DNA of 64,000 nt from assembly GCA_003149345.1 (NCBI GenBank), contig QFWI01000031.1, positions 124,001-188,000 of the forward strand, written 5' to 3'. This stretch comes from Vampirovibrio chlorellavorus (GTDB taxonomy: Bacteria > Cyanobacteriota > Vampirovibrionia > Vampirovibrionales > Vampirovibrionaceae). Shown in pieces: positions 9,306 to 18,019 of this stretch. The notes below the pieces were generated by a model. That model had not been told where the DNA came from and searched no databases. It saw only the letters and a program-made list of their open reading frames with translations. How positions within the stretch are numbered: the stretch's first letter is position 1; each line of letters begins with the position of its first letter. The translations under genes were made by a program, and so were the position numbers.

Positions 9306-10190
9306 TTAGCGTCCCGATTCGCTGAACAGAAACCGCTTCTCAAACAGCGACGTCTTGTACAAGCTGTCAACCGTAACTGTCTGCACCGTGCCGGGGGGAT
9401 TCAGTTCGTCCCAGTTCACGTCCGGTTTTCGTTTTAACACCAGCCGCACCAGAATAGAGGGACGCAGTGGCTTGACCGCATATTCCTGGCGCATCCGACC
9501 GATGAGGGCAGGCACATCCTCAGAATTTTCCCGGGCGGCAAAAAGGTTCAGCACCACCCATTTGGTGCAATTAAAACTCAACAGCGATTCCAACGGGGCC
9601 ACCAGATTGTAATGGTGGTTAACGGGCAGCAAGGATTGAAACGGGTTGGCCCGCAACCGCAGCAACAATCGCTCTTGCAAGTCCCTGGGCGGCAGGAGCA
9701 GTAAGGCCTCCTTGCGATCGTTGATTTGCCCGTAGAAAAAATCCTTGATATTCTGCCGCCACAACAATGCCGTCTTCCGATTAGTGGCCGGATCGGAATA
9801 CAAGCTGTACGTGATCCACTCGCCCGTGGCAGGCTCCTGAAAGACAAAACCCGAATGCGTCATGCCGGTCGGATCAAAAAGACGGGTAAAAACCGACCCT
9901 TGCCGAGCCAGCACCCCAACTCTGGCGTTCTCCCGCTCAAGGGTTTCCACGGCCCAATCGCTGAGCGTTTCCGCCAAAGCCAACTTCTTGCTGTTACTCC
10001 AAACGTAGGGCTTCACCGGCAAAGCAGCATAGGAAGCCGTCAGCACAGCATCGCTTGCATGAACAGCCGATGGCTCAGCCCAGGAGGCAGGCGTTCGGAT
10101 CAGTGTTAGCGCCAGCAAAAACAGGCCAACGAACCACAAGCCTTTTTGCTGGAAACCATATGAATTTTTCATAAAAAGAAAGCCCTGCAT
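9306..10190 (-). CDS. DUF2145 family exported protein
   Basis: 294 residues from ATG 10190, which has AGGTG just upstream. The frame extends further upstream to 10469, but that part lacks a credible start. A signal peptide covers about residues 1-38 (GLWFVGLFLLALTLIRTPASWA). The mature part matches what I know of DUF2145: VGVLARQGSVFTRLFDPTGM, then THSGFVFQEPATGEW and YSLYSDP. The family is of unknown function; the conserved His and Cys (FNCTKWVVLN) have led to suggestions of a papain/NlpC-like fold, which I cannot confirm here. It is read toward 9214-9305, opposite to its neighbours, and probably acts in the periplasm. Confidence 0.75.
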   Translation of the reverse strand: MQGFLFMKNSYGFQQKGLWFVGLFLLALTLIRTPASWAEPSAVHASDAVLTASYAALPVKPYVWSNSKKLALAETLSDWAVETLERENARVGVLARQGSVFTRLFDPTGMTHSGFVFQEPATGEWITYSLYSDPATNRKTALLWRQNIKDFFYGQINDRKEALLLLPPRDLQERLLLRLRANPFQSLLPVNHHYNLVAPLESLLSFNCTKWVVLNLFAARENSEDVPALIGRMRQEYAVKPLRPSILVRLVLKRKPDVNWDELNPPGTVQTVTVDSLYKTSLFEKRFLFSESGR

Positions 10191-10467
10191 CACACCTGAT
10201 CCGGCAAGCGCTACCATCGACATCCCGCCAAAACAAGCGTCCTCTGAAAGCGTGCATCTCACTACTTTAGCACAAGGCCCCGCCATGCAAAGGAATTGCA
10301 AGAGCGACCACAGCGGTTTAGCCGTTCCTCCAGCGGGCAGCGCCGCCCAATATCGGGCAGTGGGGGAGTAGCCAGTGGAGGAATAGCCAGTCGGTAAAAT
10401 ACGCTTCAAAATATCATTACCCACTGTTTCAAACCGTTTTAACAGGATTGAAAGGGAGCGCCCGTCC

Positions 10468-10803
10468 ATGACTCAAAAAAACAAACCCCGGAAAAAAACG
10501 GGGGCCAGTAAACCTCAAAAAGCGACCGCAAACCTTTCGGAGTCATTGGTCAGTGAACCGCATTCCAGCCTGGAGCTGGATGAGCTGGTCAGCCGAAAAG
10601 GGTATGATATTAACCTGGGCGGCAAGCGGATGGGAGGGCCCACCGGGGGAGATTTTGCCGGAGGTGGCAGCGGCCCGGCCATTGGGGCCAAACACCCGGC
10701 TGATGACAGTACCGCCGATCACTACGGCTCTCGGGAGGAAACCAATGCGGCCCTGGAAGATAAAATCGCCATCCAGAATACGCTGAAACTCCACGAATAC
10801 TAA
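10468..10803 (+). CDS. Small uncharacterised Gly-rich protein
   Basis: 111 residues: a Lys-rich basic N-terminus (MTQKNKPRKKTGASKPQK), a middle SLELDELVSRKGYDINLGGK, a Gly-rich stretch GGPTGGDFAGGGSGPA, and an acidic end. It has no membrane segment or signal peptide. A possible ribosome-binding site GGGAG lies about 10 bases before ATG 10468. It converges on the gene ending at 10810 with only 6 bp between the stops. Function unknown. Confidence 0.6.
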   Translation: MTQKNKPRKKTGASKPQKATANLSESLVSEPHSSLELDELVSRKGYDINLGGKRMGGPTGGDFAGGGSGPAIGAKHPADDSTADHYGSREETNAALEDKIAIQNTLKLHEY

Positions 10804-10809
10804 AAACGG

Positions 10810-12015
10810 CTATTGAGCCTTAACCATTCCGTTGGCCCGATCGATCTTTTGCTGCATCAGGGCAGCCAGAACGGTTTGCAGGGCCCCGGCAAAGCTGGCC
10901 ATCCCCAGCGACCACAGGTAAATCAGCGGGTAATTCGGGCGGGCGGGCCCGCCCCGATTGAACCGTTTCAGGAACTGGTTCAGGCGATTGATGAGCCCAC
11001 CCATGGCCCCCTCTTGCTTGGCCCACTGGCTAAATTTACCGCTCAGCCCCCGCCTGGAGTCTTCCACAAAGGCCATACCTTTTAACTGGTAACCCAAAAC
11101 AGCCTTCTTCAGTCCGAAACGGCTCCGCTGCATCTCCTCCAGAATGCCTTTTTTCCGATCCGCAAACGTCTTTTTCTGATAACCGGTTGACTCCTTGAAC
11201 ACGTGATTCAAGAACGCCTCAGACAAGCCAAAGATACCGCAAATCCCTGCCCAAACGGGCACCATCGACCATTCCTTGCCAGCCGGCGTCAAATCATTTT
11301 CCCGGCCCATCAGCTTTCGGGTCAAACCCATCAGCTTTTGGGTAAACGGGGTGTCTTCCTTGTGAATTTTAAGCGCGGCCAGCGCCTGCGCACCCGCCAC
11401 GGCAGCGGCAATCCCGGAAGAGACATAAATAGGCACCCCAAAGAAAAAGGCGTTCACCGCCCCGGTCACCACCAGCGCGGAAGTGATTTTAAAAGCCCCA
11501 ATCAGCTTGGAACCATTGACTTTGGGCTGTTCCTGAGACTGGGCAACAGGCTGGGGGCTGCCCGCGGCTTTCCCAACCATTCGAGCTTGCCGAGGGTTTG
11601 CGGCACGCGCCTCCGAGGTCGATTCCCCGGAAGGGAGAAAAGCGCAGGGAAAAGCGCTGGATTTTGGCTTAACAGAACTGGATTGACCCGCCGCCGGGAC
11701 CGGCAAATCGGATGAGGCCGGTTTCCCCCAGACCCAGGATTTGGACTGACCGACGGGAAGCGGAGGGTGCAACGGAGTCGCCATAGCCTGAGGCAGAGAA
11801 CGCCCTTCCCTCCGGGACGAGCCAGATCCCAACAAACTCGCCCCAGGATCAGATCGCAGGAACCTGGAATGAAACGTATCCTCCCCTGCCCCCCCAAAGC
11901 CCCCGGCTGTTTGGGCCAGCGGCGGAGCCAGAGCATAGGTTCCCATCGGTATGGCGGTAAAGGGAGAGTATGGCACTCGTCCCCGCCCGGCAGGCAAGTT
12001 AGGGGAATTTAACAT
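10810..12015 (-). CDS. Uncharacterised membrane protein
   Basis: 401 residues with no recognised family. The first ~170 residues are low-complexity, rich in Pro, Ser, Gly and Ala, and likely disordered. Then come hydrophobic segments near ALVVTGAVNAFFFGVPIYV and SSGIAAAVAGAQALAAL, another at WSMVPVWAGICGIFGLSEAF, and a final one at WSLGMASFAGALQTVLAALM. Charged helical stretches lie between them (KKTFADRKKGILEEMQRSR). The layout, a long disordered N-terminus plus a compact membrane domain, parallels the protein at 7753-8625; whether they are homologous needs alignment. No signal peptide. Confidence 0.65.
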   Translation of the reverse strand: MLNSPNLPAGRGRVPYSPFTAIPMGTYALAPPLAQTAGGFGGAGEDTFHSRFLRSDPGASLLGSGSSRREGRSLPQAMATPLHPPLPVGQSKSWVWGKPASSDLPVPAAGQSSSVKPKSSAFPCAFLPSGESTSEARAANPRQARMVGKAAGSPQPVAQSQEQPKVNGSKLIGAFKITSALVVTGAVNAFFFGVPIYVSSGIAAAVAGAQALAALKIHKEDTPFTQKLMGLTRKLMGRENDLTPAGKEWSMVPVWAGICGIFGLSEAFLNHVFKESTGYQKKTFADRKKGILEEMQRSRFGLKKAVLGYQLKGMAFVEDSRRGLSGKFSQWAKQEGAMGGLINRLNQFLKRFNRGGPARPNYPLIYLWSLGMASFAGALQTVLAALMQQKIDRANGMVKAQ

Positions 12016-12126
12016 TCATTAGGGGCTCTGTTCAGGGTCTGTTAAGTCTCTTAAAACCCGTCAAGTGGATTTAAGACCGAAAATATTAAGAACAATTAAG
12101 TAAGTACCCACTATGGTCCCCCTATT

Positions 12127-12534
12127 TTACCCCAAACGCATGTAGCACACTTGGGCCACGGCCACTGGTCGATGGTTCATGTCGTATAAATCCACCTGTA
12201 CCGGGCACAAGCTTTTTCCCAGCTTGATGACCCTGGCCACGGCCCGCACATCGGTCAGGCAGGGGGCCAGAAAACGAATGCTCATATCGGTAGTGGCCAT
12301 GCGCTCATCCGGGCCGGTCTGGGTCATAATGGCAAAGCAGGCAATGGTATCCGCCACAGCCATCAACAATCCCCCGTGGAAAGACTCAAAAATCCCATCA
12401 AAGTCTGGATCTCGGGGCATTTCCGCTTCACACACACCGGGAGACAACTCAATGATGCGCAAACCAAACTTCTCAAACGCTGGAATTTTGCGAATCCGCT
12501 CTAAAATCCGCTGCTCCAAATCACCAGTCAGCAT
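12127..12534 (-). CDS. PaaI-type hotdog-fold thioesterase
   Basis: 135 residues, the usual size for a single hotdog domain. The helix-capping motif is F-H53-G-G-L-L-M-A-V-A-D62-T, as in PaaI/YbgC-like acyl-CoA thioesterases, and the strand motif TTDMSIRFLAPC follows. Such enzymes hydrolyse acyl- or aryl-CoA thioesters in the cytoplasm as a tetramer; the substrate cannot be predicted. It is isolated, with over 100 bp on the downstream side and a 388-bp gap upstream, so it is probably monocistronic. Confidence 0.88.
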   Translation of the reverse strand: MLTGDLEQRILERIRKIPAFEKFGLRIIELSPGVCEAEMPRDPDFDGIFESFHGGLLMAVADTIACFAIMTQTGPDERMATTDMSIRFLAPCLTDVRAVARVIKLGKSLCPVQVDLYDMNHRPVAVAQVCYMRLG

Positions 12535-12922
12535 AAGACCCTCTTTCTTCCGGGGATGACACCAAACACCATATCGAAAACAAAGTCATCTGAACAATAG
12601 GCGAATTGCCCTCACCGGATTGCGCCTTCTTCAAAAAGGAAAAACCACCTCAGGGTAGGTCATTGGCCTGGGGTGGGTCAGAAGTTGTTCCCGGTTCATT
12701 CAGTTGAACTCGGTGGTGTTGTGGTGAAAGTGTGCAGGAGCAATAAAATCACTACAAAACGGGATCACAGGCCCAGCGAGGGGAAAAAACGATTCACACC
12801 GCCAATGCCTGATGTCTGAAGTGCGTTTATCATACCCGGGAATCCAAGCTCATCACAATTAACCGGCAGTTTAAATCCGGCTACTTGCTAGTCTAATAAA
12901 GCAATCACCCGACTGGCTATAG
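12535..12922. other. Intergenic region, no gene seen
   Basis: 388 bp between the thioesterase gene and ppdK. I see no coding frame, tRNA or clear terminator. A promoter for the thioesterase gene must lie here or upstream, but no convincing -35/-10 pair stands out. Confidence 0.5.
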
Positions 12923-15640
12923 TCAGGTACCAACCTGGGGGAATAACCGGGAACGGACGCCCACCTCCTCAGGGGGGCCCAGGATAACCGCCTGGGCAGC
13001 GGCCACCCTGGCCACCGGAATACGCAACGCTGAACAACTCACATAATCCAGCCTGATGCGATCAGCGAATTGAACACTCTGTGCCTCCCCGCCATGCTCC
13101 CCGCACAGTCCCAGTTTCAAATCCGGCCGGGCCTGTCTGCCCAAATCCCGAGCCATGGTCATTAAACGCCCCACCCCGTCAATGTCCAGGGTTTCAAAAG
13201 GATTATTCGGCAGAATATCTTTTTCCAGATAACGGGCCAAAAAACGCCCCTCTGAATCGTCACGACTAAAGCCCAGTGTCAGCTGGGTCAAATCGTTGGT
13301 ACCGAAACTGAAAAACCGGGCGCACTGGGCCAGTTCATCAGCGACCAGGGCCGCGCGGGGCACCTCAATCATCGTGCCAAAGCAATAATCCAGCCCACAC
13401 TGCCGCTCCCGCATGACCCGTTGCGCCACCGCATCCAGTTGTTGCTGAATCTGCTTCAGTTCGCTGGCAAACCCGACCAGCGGAATCATAATTTCCAGCC
13501 GAACGATGCCGCCTTGCGCCAACACCTGGCAAGCCGCCTCAAAAATCGCGCGCACCTGCATCTCGTAAATTTCGGGATAAACCAGACCCAGGCGACAGCC
13601 CCGAAACCCCATCATGGGGTTTACTTCCCGCAACTCATCAATCTTGCGCAACACCAGTTGCTTCTCCTGATACGCCAGCTGATAGGGATCCGCCTGTTTC
13701 AACGCCAGCAACTCCGTCTGCACTTCTTCCCGATTGGGCAGAAATTCGTGCAAGGGCGGATCCAGCAGCCTGATGGTGACCGGCTTCCCTGACATGATTT
13801 GCAACAAAGTTATAAAATCCTGTCGTTGCATGGGTAATAGTTGACTCAGAGCCTGGCATCGCTCCCCGGAGGTACGGGCCAGAATCAACTGCCGAACCAC
13901 TGGCAGGCGTTCTTCCCCCATAAACATATGCTCGGTTCGACAAAGGCCAATCCCTTCCGCCCCCATTTCTAGTGCCTTCAACGCATCGGACGGGGTATCG
14001 GCATTGGCCCTCACCGCCAACCGACGGAGCTGATCGGCCCAGGAGAGCAAAACATCCAGACCGGGATTATGACTGGGTGTTTCAGCGCCAAGCCCGCCCT
14101 CATAGACCTCTCCCGTGGTGCCATCAATGGAAATCAGCGCCCCCTTGGAAAAGATTTTTCCCTGCACGGTCAAAGTCTCCGCACGCAGATCAACCTGACA
14201 AGCCTCACAGCCTGCCACGCAGGGTTTTCCCAACCCTCTGGCCACCACTGAGGCGTGACTGGTATTGCCGCCCCGACTGGTCAAAATGCCCTGGGCGGCC
14301 AATATGCCGTGAATATCATCCGGGCAGGTTTCCACCCGGCATAAAATAACCGCCTCACCTTGCGCCGCACACTGCTTGGCCTCTTCAGGATCAAAGACCA
14401 GCTTGCCTGTGGCCGCCCCCGGTGAAGCGTTCAGGCCCACAGCCAACAAGCGCCCTGCATGTTTGGCCTTGCCTTTTTCCGCCTGATTAAACGCTGGTAC
14501 AAATAACTGGCTGAGCTGATTGGCATCAATGCGAAGCAAGGCCTCTTCCCGGGTTAAAAGGCCCTCCTCAACCATATCCACGGCGATTTTCACCGCCGCT
14601 TGCACAGTGCGCTTGCCCGTGCGGGTTTGCAAAACAAACAGCCGTCCTCGTTCCACGGTGAACTCCATGTCCTGCACATCCCGATAATGTTGCTCCAGCC
14701 GATAAGCGACCTCCGATAATTCCTGATAAATTCGAGGCATTTCAACCGCCAGGGCAGACAACTTTTCAGGCGTGCGCACCCCGGCGACCACATCCTCGCC
14801 CTGTGCATTCATCAGATACTCCCCATACAAATCCTTATCCCCATTGGCCGGATTGCGGGTAAACGCCACGCCGGTGGCGGAATCGGTGCCCAGATTTCCA
14901 AACACCATGGCCTGAACGATGGCCGCTGTCCCCAGAGCGTGATCAATTTTTTGATGATTGCGATACGCAATGGCCCGGGGGGTTTGCCAGGATCGAAACA
15001 CCGCCTCAATGGCCAACCGCAATTGCTCCTGAGGAGAATCGGGAAAAGGTTGGCCGGTACGATCCAGGATCACTTCTTTATACGCGTTCACCAGTTGGCG
15101 CATCATGCTCACGCTGGGCTGAGCGTCTTCGGCAATTCCCCAATGCGCTTTCTGGTGGCTAAACAAATCGTCAAAGTACTCTTTCTTGACCCCTAAAACC
15201 ACGCTGCCAAACATTTGTACAAAACGACGATAAGTATCGTAAGCAAACCATTCGTTGTCAAACTGGCGAATGAGTCCGCCCAGGGTTTCCTCGTTCAGTC
15301 CAAGGTTCAGTACGGTTTCCATCATACCGGGCATGGAAATTTTTGCCCCGGAACGAACGGACAACAATAAAGGATTTTCCGAGTCCCCGTAAACACGTCC
15401 CAAGTCATGCTCCACCAGACGCAGCGCTTCGTTCACTTCTGCCATCAGGCGATCCGACAAACGTTGCTCCCTCGATAAATACTGATTGCAAACCGCCGTG
15501 GTCAAAATAAATCCGGGTGGAACGGGCAAGCCCAGTTGCACCATCTCTGACAGGTTTGCCCCTTTGCTCCCCAGTAAATCCTTCATTCCCCGGTGGCCGG
15601 ACTTAAAAGCGTACACCGATTTCAGCGCAGTCTGAACCAT
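12923..15640 (-). CDS. ppdK: Pyruvate, phosphate dikinase
   Basis: A 905-residue cytoplasmic enzyme interconverting PEP, AMP and PPi with pyruvate, ATP and Pi. The N-terminal ATP-grasp domain begins DLLGSKGANLSEMVQLGLPV. The swivelling phosphohistidine domain has catalytic His462 in SRGGNTSHASVVARGLGK; most relatives have Met instead of Asn in GGNTSH. The C-terminal TIM barrel carries the catalytic Cys846 in GLCGEHGG. Length is normal. ATG 15640 has AAAGGAG seven bases upstream. In an organism making PEP-dependent products (DAHP for the aro operon), it could supply PEP or serve PPi-linked glycolysis. It lies 59 bp downstream of tpsB, so it may share its transcript or have a promoter inside tpsB. 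Confidence 0.97.
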   Translation of the reverse strand: MVQTALKSVYAFKSGHRGMKDLLGSKGANLSEMVQLGLPVPPGFILTTAVCNQYLSREQRLSDRLMAEVNEALRLVEHDLGRVYGDSENPLLLSVRSGAKISMPGMMETVLNLGLNEETLGGLIRQFDNEWFAYDTYRRFVQMFGSVVLGVKKEYFDDLFSHQKAHWGIAEDAQPSVSMMRQLVNAYKEVILDRTGQPFPDSPQEQLRLAIEAVFRSWQTPRAIAYRNHQKIDHALGTAAIVQAMVFGNLGTDSATGVAFTRNPANGDKDLYGEYLMNAQGEDVVAGVRTPEKLSALAVEMPRIYQELSEVAYRLEQHYRDVQDMEFTVERGRLFVLQTRTGKRTVQAAVKIAVDMVEEGLLTREEALLRIDANQLSQLFVPAFNQAEKGKAKHAGRLLAVGLNASPGAATGKLVFDPEEAKQCAAQGEAVILCRVETCPDDIHGILAAQGILTSRGGNTSHASVVARGLGKPCVAGCEACQVDLRAETLTVQGKIFSKGALISIDGTTGEVYEGGLGAETPSHNPGLDVLLSWADQLRRLAVRANADTPSDALKALEMGAEGIGLCRTEHMFMGEERLPVVRQLILARTSGERCQALSQLLPMQRQDFITLLQIMSGKPVTIRLLDPPLHEFLPNREEVQTELLALKQADPYQLAYQEKQLVLRKIDELREVNPMMGFRGCRLGLVYPEIYEMQVRAIFEAACQVLAQGGIVRLEIMIPLVGFASELKQIQQQLDAVAQRVMRERQCGLDYCFGTMIEVPRAALVADELAQCARFFSFGTNDLTQLTLGFSRDDSEGRFLARYLEKDILPNNPFETLDIDGVGRLMTMARDLGRQARPDLKLGLCGEHGGEAQSVQFADRIRLDYVSCSALRIPVARVAAAQAVILGPPEEVGVRSRLFPQVGT

Positions 15641-15699
15641 TGGACGTCTCCTTTGTAATTATCCCCTGCCCGCTGTTAAGGCAACAGCTAGAGCACTAC

Positions 15700-17595
15700 C
15701 TAAAGCACTAGGGGGCTCGTCTGTTTCGCCTGCCTGGGCGGTTTATTAGGCAACGTATTGTTGTGGCGCATCCGGTAATCCGTAGGTAAAAAGTCGGAGC
15801 GCAGCCCCAGATGAACACGGGCCGTCGGTTGGCGCCCTTCCGGCTCAATCGCTCTACGATCCCCCAAACCGAATCCAACATCCACAAACCCTTGCAGATA
15901 ACGACTCAACTGAGCCCTGAATCCAAACCCGACTCCTTGCAGTAAGGTGGTCTTGGCCAAGGTGGCAGTTCGCCGGTTGTAGGCAGGATTACTACTATCC
16001 TGCCAAACCTGTCCAAAATCGTAAAAAAGGGAGCCCTGCACACGCTGAGCCACCCAGGGACTCACCCGTGCCAGACCCGGAATTGGAAATCGATATTCAA
16101 CACCCAGATTGTACCCGCGATCCCCAATCAGCGCGCCTTCCGTAAATCCCCGGACACTGCTATAGCCGCCCAACTGGAACTGCTGGATGGGTGGCAAGGC
16201 ATCCGGCGTCCACTGTCCATAAGACTTTAAAATCAGGAGATTATTTTTAGGTAAAGCAATCACCCGATAAAGATAGTTTTCCACTTTCCAGAAACTGTCT
16301 CGGGAGCCGGCGCCTTTGAAAGCCACGGTGTTTTGCACCCGGTTAAATGTTCGTCCCCACCGATCGTAGCGATCAAAATTCAATCCAATTTGAAACGAAT
16401 GTACATCCGTCCGGTTGGTCTGTTCCCCTTCAAAAAAATTATCCGCGCGTTGCCAATTCAGACCGGCATCAAGCTGCCAGTTGCGATTTTCGCCCAACGG
16501 TTGACTCAACAGGATACCGGCATTGTACGAGCGTCCAGTGATGGAGGGCGCGTTGTCCACCGGTAATTTAACATTGACCCGGCTAAACGCCCAACTCCCG
16601 GAAAGCTCCGTGCCCCAGCGATTCAGTGGCAAACTGTAAGCGGCCATGCCCACTTGCATCCCTTCAGCACCGAGATAGCGGGCATAAAATCGATCACTCC
16701 GCTTGAACAGGCTATCATTCCGAATCTCAAGCCCCGCCCGATACAGCCCGATAAAATAACGCCCCTGATTGTCGAAGGTAGGGCTGATTTGCCAAGGCTG
16801 GCGCTCGGCCACCTTTAACTTGATATTGGTTTGTCCTGGTTCCTGTCCGGGGGACAAAAAAGCCTTGACCTTCATACCTTCCTCAAACCGGTTGATGGCC
16901 TTCAAGTCTTGTTCCAGCTGCTTCATATTTAACAGCGAACCCGGTTTCTGGCCCAAATATCGGTTGATCACCCGTGCGCTGTAGAAGCGGTTGCCCTCCA
17001 GACTGATGCTGCCAATCACCCCCTCCTGCACCTTGACAACCAACACGCCTTCCCTCACCTCCTGAGGCGGGAGGTAGGCTTCCGTGGTGAAATAACCCTT
17101 GTCTCGATAATACCCGGTGATTTTAGACAACAGGGCCCCCAAGGAACTGACGGTCTGGAATTGGCCTTCATAGGGCAGCACAAGCGGTTTTAGCGCTTGT
17201 TCATTCAAGCCTGAAGCTCCTTCAACATGAATTTCCCGAACCCACAACCGAGACAAGGACGAATCCGGCACTGCCAAAGTAGCAGGCGGTTCCAGCTGAA
17301 CTTCTTCCTGTATCTGCATTTCCAGGGAGGCGGGTTCAACAGAGGAAGATCGAGACGGCAAGCCGTCCGGCTGTTGCAGAGGGTAAGTTCTGGCTTCCGG
17401 CGGAGTCAACAGGCCTGAGTTCAGATTGGGTGAATTCAAATCAGGGCGTAAACTCGTTGCGCCATCCAAACTCTGAGCGTAACCCACCCTGGAAAAAGAA
17501 ATAAAAAAAGTCGCAGAGAACAGGCAGAAGGTTATTTGCGCCTTCTTTTGCGCCCTTTTTTGCGCTCTTATCAAGCTGATTAAATTGGCTCTCAC
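15700..17595 (-). CDS. Two-partner secretion outer-membrane transporter (TpsB/ShlB/FhaC type)
   Basis: 631 residues from GTG 17595. A signal peptide ends near VGYAQ (about residue 41), after a curious RAQKRAQKKAQ repeat. A Pro/Ser-rich linker leads to POTRA-like segments (LWVREIHVEGASGLNEQALK and VVKVQEGVIGSISLEGNRF). A 16-strand barrel follows, with the family motif VRGF in QLGGYSSVRGFTEGALIG. TpsB proteins use the POTRA domains to recognise and export one large exoprotein. The last barrel strand appears to end near VHLGLRSDF, and about 28 extra residues follow, unlike most barrel proteins, which end in Phe. It is divergent from its probable partner at 18020. Confidence 0.92.
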   Translation of the reverse strand: MRANLISLIRAQKRAQKKAQITFCLFSATFFISFSRVGYAQSLDGATSLRPDLNSPNLNSGLLTPPEARTYPLQQPDGLPSRSSSVEPASLEMQIQEEVQLEPPATLAVPDSSLSRLWVREIHVEGASGLNEQALKPLVLPYEGQFQTVSSLGALLSKITGYYRDKGYFTTEAYLPPQEVREGVLVVKVQEGVIGSISLEGNRFYSARVINRYLGQKPGSLLNMKQLEQDLKAINRFEEGMKVKAFLSPGQEPGQTNIKLKVAERQPWQISPTFDNQGRYFIGLYRAGLEIRNDSLFKRSDRFYARYLGAEGMQVGMAAYSLPLNRWGTELSGSWAFSRVNVKLPVDNAPSITGRSYNAGILLSQPLGENRNWQLDAGLNWQRADNFFEGEQTNRTDVHSFQIGLNFDRYDRWGRTFNRVQNTVAFKGAGSRDSFWKVENYLYRVIALPKNNLLILKSYGQWTPDALPPIQQFQLGGYSSVRGFTEGALIGDRGYNLGVEYRFPIPGLARVSPWVAQRVQGSLFYDFGQVWQDSSNPAYNRRTATLAKTTLLQGVGFGFRAQLSRYLQGFVDVGFGLGDRRAIEPEGRQPTARVHLGLRSDFLPTDYRMRHNNTLPNKPPRQAKQTSPLVL

Positions 17596-18019
17596 TAAAA
17601 TAGCCCCATCCTACCGAAAGTGAATGAAAATACACGAACTGGAATTCACTTGTTTCCCGACAAGCGAACATTCCATCCCTAAAATGACAACCTATAAAAA
17701 ATAGACTGACTACAGTTATAAAGGCATGCCCTCTGAAAATAAATACCCGTCCAGGTCAATAGGCAGAGTTTTATTACTAACCAGACAGACATTAATCACA
17801 GTACCAATAGTCTTCCTCATTTTTTTTTGACACAGTCTAGTTCACTGAGGGCTGTGTCCAATCCTAGATCCAAGGAGAGTAGTAGCCGACGCCTCTGCTC
17901 CAAATCTATTGCGCCAATCGACTCAAACTCGTCCAAATCCTGTCCAATGCTTCAGGCTCTCACATTGATCCGTTAATCACCTTAAGTCAGACCATTAACA
18001 GTCAGAAAGGAAATGCGCC
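17596..18019. other. Divergent intergenic region of the two-partner pair
   Basis: 424 bp separating tpsB and the exoprotein gene. It holds a run of about ten T's followed by GACA at 17819-17832 and a 7-bp perfect inverted repeat GACACAG/CTGTGTC at 17829-17835 and 17852-17858. AT-rich promoter-like sequence occurs on both sides. No coding frame is convincing. Shared control of both genes from here is likely. Confidence 0.5.

Noticed and set aside
10191..10469. N-terminal extension of the DUF2145 protein
   Set aside because: The upstream part of the frame has no ribosome-binding site, and a proper signal peptide begins only near 10190.
15672..15688. GCTGTT/AACAGC hairpin between tpsB and ppdK
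   Set aside because: Only six pairs and no T tract on the transcribed strand, so it is not a supported terminator.
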